From NCBI RefSeq assembly GCF_000372465.1, contig NZ_AQUZ01000066.1, positions 1 through 44,575 on the forward strand: 44,575 nucleotides of DNA, in the 5' to 3' direction. The notes below the pieces were generated by a model. That model saw nothing but the letters and a program-made list of their open reading frames with translations. It made no database searches and was not told the DNA's origin. Of this stretch, positions 1-8,461 are shown piece after piece. The DNA is from Kribbella catacumbae DSM 19601. Its GTDB lineage: Bacteria > Actinomycetota > Actinomycetes > Propionibacteriales > Kribbellaceae. The translations under genes were made by a program, and so were the position numbers. The stretch's first letter is position 1, and every line of letters begins with the position of its first letter.

Positions 1-1
1 C

Positions 2-394
2 GACCTCGACCTGCGCCCGATCTACCACCGCCTCGAAGACCGGGTCCGCGCCCACGTGCTCATCGTCATGCTCGCCGCCTACCTGACCTGGCACCTGCGC
101 CGATCCCTGGCCCCGCTGACATTCACCGACGAAGATCGACCCACACCCACCGACCCCGTCGCCCCCGCACAACGCTCCGACGCCGCGACCCGCAAGGCCT
201 CCCGCCGAAAAGACCACACCGGCCAACCCGTCAGGTCGTTCCGTGCACTGCTCGACCACCTGGCCACCCTGACCCGCAACGACATCCAATACGGCCCCGA
301 CGGACCCGTCGTACCCACCCTGGCCATCCCCACCAACACCCAACGCCGCGCCTTCGAACTCCTCAACACCGTCATCCCGCTGACCCTGAAGTAG
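2..394 (+). CDS. IS1634-like transposase, C-terminal end (partial)
   Basis: The reading frame is already open at the window edge and ends with TAG at 392-394, so only the last ~130 residues are visible. The segment 'RPIYHRLEDRVRAHVLIVML' and the following 'YLTWHLR' resemble the C-terminal helix of IS1634/IS4-family DDE transposases, which often read 'P.HW.EDRVRAHV...L.Y...H'. The basic, Pro-rich tail is typical of this end. An ATG/GTG-initiated version (from 56) would miss this motif, so the true start lies upstream of the window. The catalytic DDE residues are not visible. Whether the element is intact cannot be judged. Confidence 0.75.
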   Translation, partial: DLDLRPIYHRLEDRVRAHVLIVMLAAYLTWHLRRSLAPLTFTDEDRPTPTDPVAPAQRSDAATRKASRRKDHTGQPVRSFRALLDHLATLTRNDIQYGPDGPVVPTLAIPTNTQRRAFELLNTVIPLTLK

Positions 395-420
395 ACAGAA
401 CCCCCACCCGCACAAACCAC

Positions 421-445
421 GAACCCCCTGCTCAGCAGGGGGTTC
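421..445 (+). terminator. Hairpin terminator after the transposase gene
   Basis: Perfect 10-bp arms GAACCCCCTG / CAGGGGGTTC with a 5-base loop, 27 bases after the transposase stop. There is no T-tract, as is usual in high-GC actinobacteria. It may also insulate the convergent maoC gene. Confidence 0.65.
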
Positions 446-509
446 GCCATGTCACAGCAGACGTAACTTCGGCCTAACCGACGCCCGCGCCCGCCGGTGT
501 CGCGCGGGC

Positions 510-1367
510 TCAGCGTGGCTGGAGTTGGCCGATCAGGTGGGGGAGGGAGCGGTCCTTGTTGTAGAGAGCGAAATCGACCGCAGCGCCCTTGCGGAGTTGG
601 CCGAAGTTGACTTGGGAGGGCAGCAGCAGCGGCTTACGGAAGTCGACGCGGACTGTGTAGGCGTCGGGGAGTCCGCCGGCTCGCTGGACGGAGGCGAGGG
701 CCGCCGCCTTGGCCCACATGCCGTGGGCGATCTGGCGCGGGAAGCCGAATGCCTGGGCGGTGAGCTTGAAGAGGTGGATCGGGTTGCGGTCGCCGGAGGC
801 AGCGGCGTACCGGCGGCCGAGATTCCCATGCAGGTCCCAGACGGCCGTGGGCTCCAGCGCCAGGTCGGGGAGCAGATCGGCGTGGGCCGACGGGGTGCCG
901 GTGGAGCGGCTCAGCAGGGTGGTCGAGTCGGTCCAGACGACCTCATCGTCCACGCTCACCGAGCTGAGGATGTCGAAGACCGTGCCCTTCGGGTGCGGGC
1001 GCTCGGGGCTGCTGTGCACGTTGATCGCGAGCTCGGCGTGCATCGGCAGCGGCTTGAGCTGGGTGATCGTGTTCGACAGGTGCACGATGCCCATCGGCTT
1101 GTACGGGAACGACGGATCGGACATCAGATCCAGGTGCAGCGGGAAGGCAAGCACGTGTGGATAAGTGACCGGCAGCGCCGGCCCCGCGCTGAACCCCGTC
1201 ACCTCCCGGTACGCCGCCAGGTGGTCCTGGTCGACGGCCGCGCGCGGCAGCTCCAGAGTCAGCCCATCGATGTCCGGCTCGTACTCCGCTTTGCGCAACG
1301 TCGCCTTGACCGTCCGCGCGTATAGCGATCCGAAGCCCGGCGAATCGTCGTACCGGCGGGTGGGCAT
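510..1367 (-). CDS. MaoC-like hot-dog (R)-hydratase, HtdX-type
   Basis: 285 residues. The C-terminal half holds the hydratase-2 signature 'GRRYAAASGDRNPIHL', whose Asp and His are the expected catalytic pair for hydrating 2-enoyl thioesters to (R)-3-hydroxyacyl thioesters. The N-terminal half looks like a degenerate hot-dog repeat, so this is a double-hot-dog protein, close in size to mycobacterial HtdX (about 280 residues). The start was set at ATG 1367, one base after the fabG stop. The longer open frame would run back into fabG. It is last in a minus-strand operon with fabG4 and a thiolase, the same order as Rv0241c-Rv0243 of mycobacteria. Likely role: dehydration/hydration of 3-hydroxyacyl intermediates. 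Confidence 0.9.
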   Translation of the reverse strand: MPTRRYDDSPGFGSLYARTVKATLRKAEYEPDIDGLTLELPRAAVDQDHLAAYREVTGFSAGPALPVTYPHVLAFPLHLDLMSDPSFPYKPMGIVHLSNTITQLKPLPMHAELAINVHSSPERPHPKGTVFDILSSVSVDDEVVWTDSTTLLSRSTGTPSAHADLLPDLALEPTAVWDLHGNLGRRYAAASGDRNPIHLFKLTAQAFGFPRQIAHGMWAKAAALASVQRAGGLPDAYTVRVDFRKPLLLPSQVNFGQLRKGAAVDFALYNKDRSLPHLIGQLQPR

Positions 1368-1368
1368 C

Positions 1369-2712
1369 TCAGGCTCCGAGCATGCTCTGGCCGCAGACGC
1401 GGACCACATTGCCGGTGACTCCCGCCGAAGCCGGATCGGCGAACCAGGCGATCGTCTCGGCGACGTCGACCGGCTGCCCGCCCTGCTGCAGCGAGTTGAC
1501 CCGGCGGCCGATCTCGCGGATCGCGAACGGCACCCGCGCCGTCATCTCCGTCTCGATGAAACCGGGAGCGACCGCGTTGATCCGGAGCTGCCGATCGGCA
1601 AGCCGCGGTGCCAGCGCCTGGACCAGCCCGATCACGCCGGCCTTGGAGGTGGCGTAGTTCGTCTGGCCGTTGTTGCCCGCGATGCCGGCGATCGAGGAGA
1701 CGCCGATCACCGAGCCGCCTTCGTTCAGCCCGCCGGACTCCAGCAGGTGCGCGGTGATCCGCTCGGGTGCCCGGAGGTTGACGTCGAGCACCGCGTCCCA
1801 GGTGTCGGTGCGCATGTTGGCGAGGCGCTTGTCGCGGGTGATGCCCGCGTTGTGGACGACGATGTCGAGTCCGCCGAGGTCCGCGCCGGCCGCCGCGATC
1901 CGTTGTGGTGCGTCGATCGCGGTCACGTCGAGCAGCAGTTCGTTGCCGCCGATCTTGGCGATCACCTTGCGGAGATCGTTGGCGTTCTGCGGTACGTCGA
2001 CGCCGAGCACGGTCGCGCCGTCCCGCGCGAGGGTCTGCGCGATCGCGGCTCCGATGCCCCGGGCCGCGCCGGTGACGAGTGCGACCTTGCCGGCCAGGGG
2101 AGCGGCCGGGTCGTTGCCGACCAGCTGGCCGGTACCGATCCGGACGACCTGGCCATCGACGTACGCCGACTTGGCCGACAGGAAGAAGCGCAGGGTCGAG
2201 TCGAGCTGGTCCTGCGCGTCCGGCGCGACGTAGACGAGGTTGACCGTGGCGCCGCGCTTGACCTCCTTGCCGAGTGACCTGGTGAAGCCTTCCAGGGCAC
2301 GCTGCGCGATCTGCTGCTCGGGCGTCGCGGACAGCTCCGGAGTACGGCCGACGACGATCACGCGGCCCGCAGTACCGAGCTGGCGGATGAGTGGGGAGAA
2401 GAAGCGCTGCAGGGAGGTGAGATCTGCCGTCGAGGTCGCGCCGGTGGCGTCGAAGACGAGTGCCTTCGGGCGCAGCGTGCTCGACGCGACGCCTTCGGCC
2501 GCAGTACTGAAGGAGGCGCCGATGTCGCGCAGCAAGGCCTGGATCGCCTTGCCTGTATCGGTTTCGCCGATCGCGCCGAAGACCACCTGGCCGTCGATCA
2601 CGGCCGAGCCCTCGGTCCAGCGCGGCAACGGGGTCGGGTCGGGAAGCCCGAGGTTCTTCACCAGCGTGCGGCCCAGCGGCGTACGGGTGAAGGTCTGGTA
2701 GCGATCCGTCAT
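1369..2712 (-). CDS. fabG: High-molecular-weight 3-oxoacyl-ACP/CoA reductase (FabG4 type)
   Basis: 447 residues, far longer than ordinary ~250-residue FabG. The N-terminal ~200 residues form a flavodoxin-like, non-catalytic region, and the C-terminal part is a complete short-chain dehydrogenase. Visible motifs are 'TGAARGIG' for dinucleotide binding, 'HNAG' and the catalytic 'Y-A-T-S-K' (Tyr-x3-Lys) preceded by 'GVSSIAG' (Ser). This architecture matches HMwFabG/FabG4 (Rv0242c), which prefers NADH. It lies between the thiolase (13-base gap) and the MaoC hydratase (1-base gap), so the three probably interconvert 3-oxo-, 3-hydroxy- and enoyl-acyl thioesters in one pathway. Confidence 0.93.
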   Translation of the reverse strand: MTDRYQTFTRTPLGRTLVKNLGLPDPTPLPRWTEGSAVIDGQVVFGAIGETDTGKAIQALLRDIGASFSTAAEGVASSTLRPKALVFDATGATSTADLTSLQRFFSPLIRQLGTAGRVIVVGRTPELSATPEQQIAQRALEGFTRSLGKEVKRGATVNLVYVAPDAQDQLDSTLRFFLSAKSAYVDGQVVRIGTGQLVGNDPAAPLAGKVALVTGAARGIGAAIAQTLARDGATVLGVDVPQNANDLRKVIAKIGGNELLLDVTAIDAPQRIAAAGADLGGLDIVVHNAGITRDKRLANMRTDTWDAVLDVNLRAPERITAHLLESGGLNEGGSVIGVSSIAGIAGNNGQTNYATSKAGVIGLVQALAPRLADRQLRINAVAPGFIETEMTARVPFAIREIGRRVNSLQQGGQPVDVAETIAWFADPASAGVTGNVVRVCGQSMLGA

Positions 2713-2725
2713 CTTCGGTGTGCTC

Positions 2726-4003
2726 CTACTTCTCGAGGATGGCGACTACGCCCTGGCCACCGGCGGCGCAGATCGAGATCAGGCCGCGGCCGCCGCCGTT
2801 CTCGTCGAGCTGCTTGGCCAGTGCGGCGACGATCCGGCCGCCGGTCGCAGCGAACGGGTGACCCGCCGCCAGCGAACTGCCATTGACGTTCAGCTTGTCA
2901 CGGTCGATCTCGCCCAGCGGCGCGTCCAGGCCGAGCCGTTCCTTGCAGAAGATCGGGTCCTCCCATGCCTTCAGGGTGGACAGCACCTGCGACGCGAACG
3001 CCTCGTGGATCTCGTAGTAGTCGAAGTCCTGAAGCGTCAGGCCGGCTCTTTGGAGCATCCGCGGTACGGCGTAGGCCGGGGCCATCAGGAGGCCTTCGGC
3101 GCCCTTCACGTAGTCGACCGCCGCGGTCTGCGAGTGGGTCAGGTAGGCGAGGGGCCGGAGTCCGTGCTCGGCGGCCCACTCGTCGGTCGACAGCAGGACC
3201 GCGGAGGCGCCGTCGGTGAGGGGAGTGGAGTTACCGGCTGTCATCGTCGCCGTCTCGCCCTTGCCGAACACCGGCTTGAGCTTCGCGAGCTTCTCGATGG
3301 TCGTGTCCGCGCGCAGGTTCTGGTCCTTCTCGAGGCCCAGGTACGGCGTGATGAGGTCCTGCTGGAAGCCGCGGTCGTAGGCGGCGGCCAGGTTGAGGTG
3401 GGAGCGGTACGCGAGCTCGTCCTGCGCCTCGCGGGTGATGCCCCACTCGAGCGCGGTCAGGGCGGCGTGCTCGCCCATCGACTTGCGCGTCCGGGGCTCG
3501 GCGTTGCGGGGGATCTCCGGGACGATGTCCTTCGGGCGCACTCTGCTCAGCACTTTGACGCGGTCCTGCAAGGATTTTGCGCGATTGATGTCCAGAAGGA
3601 CGTTGCGCAGTGCGTTGTTGACGGCGATCGGCGCGTCGGACGCGGTGTCGACGCCACCGGCGATACCGGCGTCGATCTGGCCGAGCGCGATCTTGTTGCC
3701 GACCAGGATCGCCGCCTCCAGCCCAGTGCCGCAGGCCTGCTGGATGTCGTACGCCGCGGTGCTGGGCGCGAGTTTCGAGCCGAGGACGACCTCGCGGACC
3801 ATGTTCCAGTCGCGGGCGTGCTTGAGGACGGCTCCGGCGACGACCTCGCCGAGCTCCTGGCCGCCGAGGCCGGTGCGGTCGACCAGGCCGTTGAGGGCGG
3901 CGGTGAGCATGTCGGAGTTCGACGCGTGCCGGTAGGTCTTGTCCTGCCGGGCGAACGGGATGCGGTTGCCGGCGACGACAGCCACCTTGCGGGTCTCAGT
4001 CAC
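2726..4003 (-). CDS. Acetyl-CoA C-acyltransferase (thiolase, FadA2/FadI-like)
   Basis: 425 residues. The nucleophilic Cys91 lies in 'QQACGTGLEA', the active-site His in 'YEIHEAFASQ', and the second Cys in 'SICAAGGQGV' near the C-terminus, which is the full thiolase set. The start is GTG at 4003, overlapping the tetR stop in a GTGA junction, so translation is probably coupled. Thiolases of this subfamily cleave or form 3-oxoacyl-CoA. With the downstream fabG4 and maoC this gives a beta-oxidation-like or chain-processing module. The order thiolase-fabG4-maoC is conserved in mycobacteria. Confidence 0.93.
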   Translation of the reverse strand: MTETRKVAVVAGNRIPFARQDKTYRHASNSDMLTAALNGLVDRTGLGGQELGEVVAGAVLKHARDWNMVREVVLGSKLAPSTAAYDIQQACGTGLEAAILVGNKIALGQIDAGIAGGVDTASDAPIAVNNALRNVLLDINRAKSLQDRVKVLSRVRPKDIVPEIPRNAEPRTRKSMGEHAALTALEWGITREAQDELAYRSHLNLAAAYDRGFQQDLITPYLGLEKDQNLRADTTIEKLAKLKPVFGKGETATMTAGNSTPLTDGASAVLLSTDEWAAEHGLRPLAYLTHSQTAAVDYVKGAEGLLMAPAYAVPRMLQRAGLTLQDFDYYEIHEAFASQVLSTLKAWEDPIFCKERLGLDAPLGEIDRDKLNVNGSSLAAGHPFAATGGRIVAALAKQLDENGGGRGLISICAAGGQGVVAILEK

Positions 4004-4944
4004 TGGTTCTCTCCTGCGGTGCTTGAGGTTGAGCGCCTGGCGGTGGCTTTGCCGGTCGACTTCATACTGCTGGTGTTGCCTGTACTGCCGGTGCTGGTCG
4101 TGCTCGTTTTACCGGTGTTGCCTGTACGGCCGGTGTTGGTCGGGTTGCTCGCGCTGGTTGCCTTGGGGGCGGCGCCGGGTTTGGCTGCTCCGTTGGTGGT
4201 GCGCTTTGGCGCCGCCTTGGCGGGCGTAGTACCGGCGAGTGCTTTGCGGCCTACCGCGGTCGCCAAGGTGGCGGTGATCGCCGTGGAGCGGACGGTGGCG
4301 ATGTCGGCGTGGTGCACGACGGGGTGGCCCGGGGCTGAGTCAGTGCCCGACTCCTGGCGCGAAACGATGAGGCCCATCCGCGCCATGTGCATCGCGCCGA
4401 GGGTCTGGGTGTAGAGATGGTTGGCCAGGTAGTCGGTGTCGACCTCGTCGAAGACGCCTGCCCGCTGGCCGGCCTTCAGGATGGCCGAGATCCGGTCGAG
4501 CGCGCTCGCCATCGCGGCGCCGAGCTTGAGCATCACCGGCTCGGTGATCTCACCGAAGAGTTGCTCGCCGGTCCGCCGCAGCAGGCTCATCGCGCAGTCG
4601 GCGAAGGCCGGATACTCCAGGCAGTAGTCGACGAAGACCTCGCTGAGAGAGCGCAATCTGTTCATCGGCGTACGGCGTGGTCCGTCGACTTGCTGGAGGC
4701 GCTCGTCCAGTTCGCCGAGGTAGTCGACCAGCGTCAGCGCGAAGAGCTCTTCCTTGCCGGCGAAGTGCCGGTAGATCAGCGCCTTGTTGATTCCGACGCG
4801 CTTGGCGATGTCGTCGATCTGGGCGTCGATCGTGCCGCGCTCGTCGAACAGCTCGCGGGTAGCCCGGATGATGTCGCGCTCGCGGTCGCGACGACGCTCC
4901 GCCGTGGTCCGGCGGCGTCCGATCGCGAGCAGCGCGGAGCTCAT
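4000..4944 (-). CDS. TetR-family regulator with low-complexity C-terminal tail
   Basis: 314 residues, about 100 longer than a usual TetR. The N-terminal helix-turn-helix covers roughly residues 20-65 ('IDDIAKRVGINKALIYRHFA'), followed by a helical ligand domain to about residue 215. The rest is a Lys/Ala/Pro stretch and then a Thr/Ser/Gly/Asn run ('TSTTSTGSTGNTSS') of repetitive codons, unlike the body. It is first in the minus-strand operon with the thiolase (GTGA overlap) and divergent from an acyl-CoA dehydrogenase. It is therefore probably an autorepressor that senses an acyl-CoA and controls both directions. The ligand is inferred from context only. Confidence 0.88.
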   Translation of the reverse strand: MSSALLAIGRRRTTAERRRDRERDIIRATRELFDERGTIDAQIDDIAKRVGINKALIYRHFAGKEELFALTLVDYLGELDERLQQVDGPRRTPMNRLRSLSEVFVDYCLEYPAFADCAMSLLRRTGEQLFGEITEPVMLKLGAAMASALDRISAILKAGQRAGVFDEVDTDYLANHLYTQTLGAMHMARMGLIVSRQESGTDSAPGHPVVHHADIATVRSTAITATLATAVGRKALAGTTPAKAAPKRTTNGAAKPGAAPKATSASNPTNTGRTGNTGKTSTTSTGSTGNTSSMKSTGKATARRSTSSTAGENQ

Positions 4945-4987
4945 GCACCGATCTTAGTCATACTGGTACCCCTGGGTGCAAACGATA

Positions 4988-5005
4988 GTTACACTCGTGG
5001 GTAAC
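4988..5005. promoter_or_regulatory. Candidate TetR operator in the divergent tetR / acyl-CoA dehydrogenase promoter
   Basis: Inverted repeat GTTAC-N8-GTAAC, centred 52 bp upstream of tetR and 70 bp upstream of the acyl-CoA dehydrogenase start. Its position between the divergent genes suits autorepression plus control of the dehydrogenase. The assignment is inferred from symmetry and position. Confidence 0.45.
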
Positions 5006-5065
5006 ATCACCACCGTTACGCCACCCCTGCAGTGCTTGTCATCGTTGTCGGAGGAATCGCAGATC

Positions 5066-6382
5066 ATGACCGAGTCTCCCGTAGTGTCGGCCGATGTGAT
5101 GGCCCTGGCCGGCGAACTCGCCGCCGAGCGCTCCAAGCCGGGCTGGAGCACCTTCTCGCTCGCCCTGAACGACGATCAAAAGGAACTCCAGAGCTGGGCC
5201 CACGACTTCGCCGAGTCGGTGATCCGCCCGGCCGCCTCCGAGTGGGACGAGCGCGAGACGACTCCGTGGCCGGTGATCCAGGAGGCCGCGAAGATCGGTT
5301 TGTACGGGCTGGACGCGAACATCAATCTCTTCATCGACCCGTCCGGCCTGCTGATGCCCGTGGTCCAGGAGGAACTGTTCTGGGGTGATGCTGGCATCGG
5401 CATGTCCCTGGTGGGCACCGGCCTCGCCAGTTCCGCGATCTTCTCCAACGGCACCCCCGAGCAGTGGAGCCAGTGGCTGCCCCGCTGCTACGGCACCCCG
5501 AACGACGTGGTGGTCGCCGCCTTCTGCTCCTCCGAGCCGGGCGCGGGCTCGGACGTCTCCGCGATCCGCACGCGCGCGACGTACGACGAAAAGGCCGACG
5601 AGTGGGTCATCAACGGCCAGAAGGCCTGGGCCACCAACGGCGGCATCGCCGACGTCCACGTGGTCGTCGCCACCGTCGACCCGTCGCTGGGCACGAAGGG
5701 CCAGGCGGCTTTCGTCGTACCGCGGACTGAGGTGAAGGGGCTCGTACAGGGCACGAAGCTTCGCAAACACGGCCTGCGCGCGTCCCACACCGCCGACGTG
5801 TTCTTCGACAATGTCCGGATCCCCGCCGCCAATGTCCTTGGTGGCAAGGAGAAACTCGACGCTCGCCTCGCGAAGGCCCGCGCACCCAAGGACGGCGACC
5901 GCGCCCGCAACGCCTCCATGGCCACCTTCGAGATGACCCGCCACATCGTCGGCGCCCAGGCGATCGGGATCGCGCGCGCGGCGTACGAGTTCGCCCTGGA
6001 CTACGCGAAGGGCCGCGAACAGTTCGGCCGCCCGATCATCGACAACCAGGGCATCGCCTTCAAACTCGCCGACATGGCGATGGAAATCGACGCCGCCCGC
6101 CTCCTCGTCTGGCGGGCCGCCAACATGTCAGCCGCCCTCATGCGCGGCGAAACCCCCGACTACCGCACCGGCGAAGGCTCCATGGCCAAACTCAAGGCCG
6201 GCGAAGTAGCAGTCAAGGTCACCGAAGAAGCCATCCAAATCCTCGGCGGCAACGGCTACACCCGCGAATACCCAGTAGAACGCATGCACCGAGACGCCAA
6301 GATCTACACCATCTTCGAAGGCACCTCAGAGATCCAGCGTCTTGTGATCTCGCGCGCCATCTCGGGGATGCGCATCCGCTGA
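5066..6382 (+). CDS. Acyl-CoA dehydrogenase (FAD-dependent)
   Basis: 438 residues, normal for the family, which oxidises acyl-CoA to trans-2-enoyl-CoA. Visible are the central 'CSSEPGAGSD' strand of the flavin pocket, 'GREQFGRPI' in the C-terminal helical domain, 'GGNGYTREYPVERMHRDAK', and the catalytic base Glu418 in 'IFEGTSEIQRL'. ATG 5066 was chosen over the longer frame because GGAGGA lies 12 bases upstream and the N-terminus then begins with a normal soluble sequence. It is divergent from the tetR-thiolase-fabG4-maoC operon, so the five genes likely form one regulated acyl-CoA degradation or remodelling unit. It is much shorter than mycobacterial FadE5, so the synteny is partial here. 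Confidence 0.95.
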   Translation: MTESPVVSADVMALAGELAAERSKPGWSTFSLALNDDQKELQSWAHDFAESVIRPAASEWDERETTPWPVIQEAAKIGLYGLDANINLFIDPSGLLMPVVQEELFWGDAGIGMSLVGTGLASSAIFSNGTPEQWSQWLPRCYGTPNDVVVAAFCSSEPGAGSDVSAIRTRATYDEKADEWVINGQKAWATNGGIADVHVVVATVDPSLGTKGQAAFVVPRTEVKGLVQGTKLRKHGLRASHTADVFFDNVRIPAANVLGGKEKLDARLAKARAPKDGDRARNASMATFEMTRHIVGAQAIGIARAAYEFALDYAKGREQFGRPIIDNQGIAFKLADMAMEIDAARLLVWRAANMSAALMRGETPDYRTGEGSMAKLKAGEVAVKVTEEAIQILGGNGYTREYPVERMHRDAKIYTIFEGTSEIQRLVISRAISGMRIR

Positions 6383-6440
6383 TGTTCTCACAGGGCTGAG
6401 GCCTGATTCCAGCGTTCCGAGACCCACCTCAGCTCGCTCG

Positions 6441-6459
6441 GATACCCGCATGGGGTATC
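6441..6459. promoter_or_regulatory. CsoR-type operator upstream of an MFS exporter
   Basis: GATACCC-N5-GGGTATC, perfect 7-bp arms, about 47 bp before the MFS start codon. Known actinobacterial CsoR-family operators have the same ATACCC...GGGTAT form. The right half extended by three bases (GGGTATCGTG) recurs exactly at 10962-10971 in front of the csoR gene of this window, which supports the link. Confidence 0.6.
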
Positions 6460-6505
6460 GTGTGATCGCTCTGACGAGATACGGCAGGAATCCAGGAGAT
6501 ACGTC

Positions 6506-7822
6506 ATGCGCTTGTTCGCCATCCGCGAATATCGTCACTTGTTCAGTGCCCAGGTCATTGCGCTCTTCGGCACGGGGCTAGCGACGGTCGCTCTCGGCCT
6601 GCTCGCCTACGAACTGGCAGGTCCGAATGCCGGCGCTGTCCTTGGTACGGCGCTCACGATCAAGATGGTCATGTATGTCCTGGTCGCGCCAGTGGCCGCC
6701 GCCTATGCGGACCGCCTGCCGAGGCGGATGTTCCTCACCCTGCTCGACGTGGTTCGTGCCGTGCTGGTACTCGCGCTGCCGTTCGTCAGCGAGATCTGGC
6801 ACATCTACGTCCTCATCGGCGTCCTGCAAGCCGCATCGGCTGCGTTCACGCCGACGTTCCAGGCCGTCATCCCCGACATCGTGACCGAGGAGTCCGACTA
6901 CACGCGTGCCCTGTCCGCCTCTCAAGTGGCCTACACGATGGAGAGCCTGCTTAGCCCCGTGCTCGCGGCAGTGGCACTGACGTTCATGTCCTTCGACTTG
7001 CTGTTCGTTGGCACGTCGGTCGGATTCCTGGCGTCCGCGCTGCTGGTGCTCTCGACCCGCGTACCCAATGCCCGGCCAAGCGGTCACACCCGAGTTTGGG
7101 ACCGGTTGGCATCAGGGATCAAGACGTTCGTCACCACGCCGCGGTTGCGGGGCATCATGGCGCTGAATCTGGTGGTCGCCGCCGCCGGGTCAATCGTGGT
7201 CGTCAACACGGTCAACTACGTCCGCGACGAGCTCGGCGGCACCCAGGCCGATGTCGGTTGGATGCTCGCAGCCTCCGGCGGCGGCACATTGCTGGTCGCG
7301 CTGGTCCTGCCCCGGCTGCTCGACCGGATCGCCGAGCGCACGGTCATGATGGCCGGTGCCGCTGTACTCGTCGTCGGAGTGCTCGCCGCGGTAGCGATGA
7401 CCGTCACCGGGCTCGCCGCCTGGGCGATCACGGCGCCCATCTGGGTGATCATCGGCGCCGGTATGGCGCTGATCGTCACCCCGACGGGGAGGGTGATCCG
7501 CGCCTCGACTACGCCGGCGGGGCTACCCGCGGCGTTCGCGGCCCAGTTCTCGCTGTCGCACTTGGCATGGTTGATCACCTACCCGATCGCTGGATGGATC
7601 GGAACGAGCTCCGGCTTTGCTCCTGCCTGGTCCATTCTTGCTATCCTCGCCACGATCGGCGCCGTGACGGCCCTGGCATTGTGGCCGCGCGTTCGCACCG
7701 CCGTCGCCGCTCCGCTCGGGGATGCAGGCGAGGCTAGCGGCGGCCGAGCGCTTCGGGAGCGGACGGACAGCATGCAAGGCACCCTCGCGGCCTGCCAGTG
7801 CGCGTGCGTGCGCACCGTATAG
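6506..7822 (+). CDS. MFS transporter, probably CsoR-controlled exporter
   Basis: 438 residues with about twelve hydrophobic segments. The loop 'YADRLPRRMF' matches the G/A-x3-D-R-x-x-R-R/K motif between TM2 and TM3 of drug/metal:H+ antiporters. CAGGAG precedes ATG 6506 by several bases, and a CsoR-type palindrome lies in the promoter, so the substrate may be a transition metal such as Ni, Co or Cu. The last ~50 residues ('LGDAGEASGGRALRERTDS' then 'CQCACVRTV') are hydrophilic and unlike a usual MFS end. After the stop the same frame reads 'VIANELAAAWR', suggesting that the original metal-binding tail has been altered. The substrate is inferred, not shown. Confidence 0.85.
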   Translation: MRLFAIREYRHLFSAQVIALFGTGLATVALGLLAYELAGPNAGAVLGTALTIKMVMYVLVAPVAAAYADRLPRRMFLTLLDVVRAVLVLALPFVSEIWHIYVLIGVLQAASAAFTPTFQAVIPDIVTEESDYTRALSASQVAYTMESLLSPVLAAVALTFMSFDLLFVGTSVGFLASALLVLSTRVPNARPSGHTRVWDRLASGIKTFVTTPRLRGIMALNLVVAAAGSIVVVNTVNYVRDELGGTQADVGWMLAASGGGTLLVALVLPRLLDRIAERTVMMAGAAVLVVGVLAAVAMTVTGLAAWAITAPIWVIIGAGMALIVTPTGRVIRASTTPAGLPAAFAAQFSLSHLAWLITYPIAGWIGTSSGFAPAWSILAILATIGAVTALALWPRVRTAVAAPLGDAGEASGGRALRERTDSMQGTLAACQCACVRTV

Positions 7823-8149
7823 GTCATCGCCAACGAACTCGCCGCGGCCTGGCGGTGCTTGGCGTGCTCGCTGGTGTGTTGGAGAGCGCGAAGTCCGGCT
7901 GCGGGTACCCGACGACCAGAACAAACTCGGCGAGACCCGGCCGCCCGGCTATTGCGGCCCGCGTCAACGCCCCAGGCCAAGCTGCAGAAACCGTGTCGCT
8001 AGACGCACAACAGCGGCTGCGATCCAGCGCGTGCCCACCAGGCCTCCCCGTAGCCTCCAGCGCAAAAACAACGATTGGCCAGGTCGGCCGGGATATCCGT
8101 GGTCGGGCGGAACTGACCGTTTGGCGCCGGACTGGAATGATTGGGCGTT
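7823..8149. other. Intergenic stretch without a credible gene
   Basis: This stretch of 327 bases holds open frames in several phases, but none has a ribosome binding site or recognisable protein. It contains the possible decayed extension of the MFS gene (first ~40 bases) and the left copy of a 51-bp repeat at 8041-8091. Confidence 0.5.
8041..8091 (-). repeat. 51-bp inverted repeat, left copy
   Basis: The reverse complement of this stretch matches 10865-10915 at 47 of 51 positions. The similarity stops abruptly at both sides. The pair faces each other across 2.8 kb containing an ERCC4-like fragment, a sigma-like gene and an MFS-anti-sigma fusion. No target-site duplication is evident next to it. 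Confidence 0.7.
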
Positions 8150-8461
8150 ATGGGCGACCTGGTCATCGCGAGCAACCCGGATCCGGACTCCCGGCTGCCA
8201 TATGTGATCCAGGCGCCGTACGGCAACGGGCTGGTACTTCGCGCTGGCGACACGTGGCCGCGGACGAAGGCGGTGTACTGCCACCCGCTGGATGAGTGGC
8301 CGGCCGAGGCCGTGGTGCTCGAACGGGTGCCAGTCAAGTCCTGCCAGCGCCGCGGCGCGGCCGTCGACTTGGCGCTGGACCGGGCCAGGGAGAACCGGTC
8401 GCAGTTTGTGTTCACCACCGCCCGCGGCCGCGAGGTGGTGTTCTGGCAGGGCCCGACTTGA
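8150..8461 (+). pseudogene. ERCC4-type nuclease-like protein, N-terminal part only
   Basis: 103 residues starting 'MGDLVIASNPDPDSRLPY' and ending 'GREVVFWQGPT'. This resembles the first ~100 residues of a widespread actinobacterial protein whose C-terminal half is an ERCC4/XPF-like nuclease domain with a 'VERKSL'-type motif. Family members continue past 'FWQ' for another ~150 residues, whereas here a TGA follows four residues later and no nuclease domain is found downstream. The remaining part keeps normal codon use, so truncation may be recent, or a stand-alone N-domain may be kept. The family match is from memory of the motif. Confidence 0.5.

Noticed and set aside
1..500. Terminal inverted repeat of the IS1634-like element
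   Set aside because: The left end is outside the window, so no pair of repeats can be confirmed; only the transposase end and a terminator hairpin are supported.
2720..4414. 564-codon open frame on the plus strand
   Set aside because: Antisense to the thiolase and TetR genes, which have full motif sets. The translation is Val/Arg/Asp-rich without family features. It arises from the high GC content.
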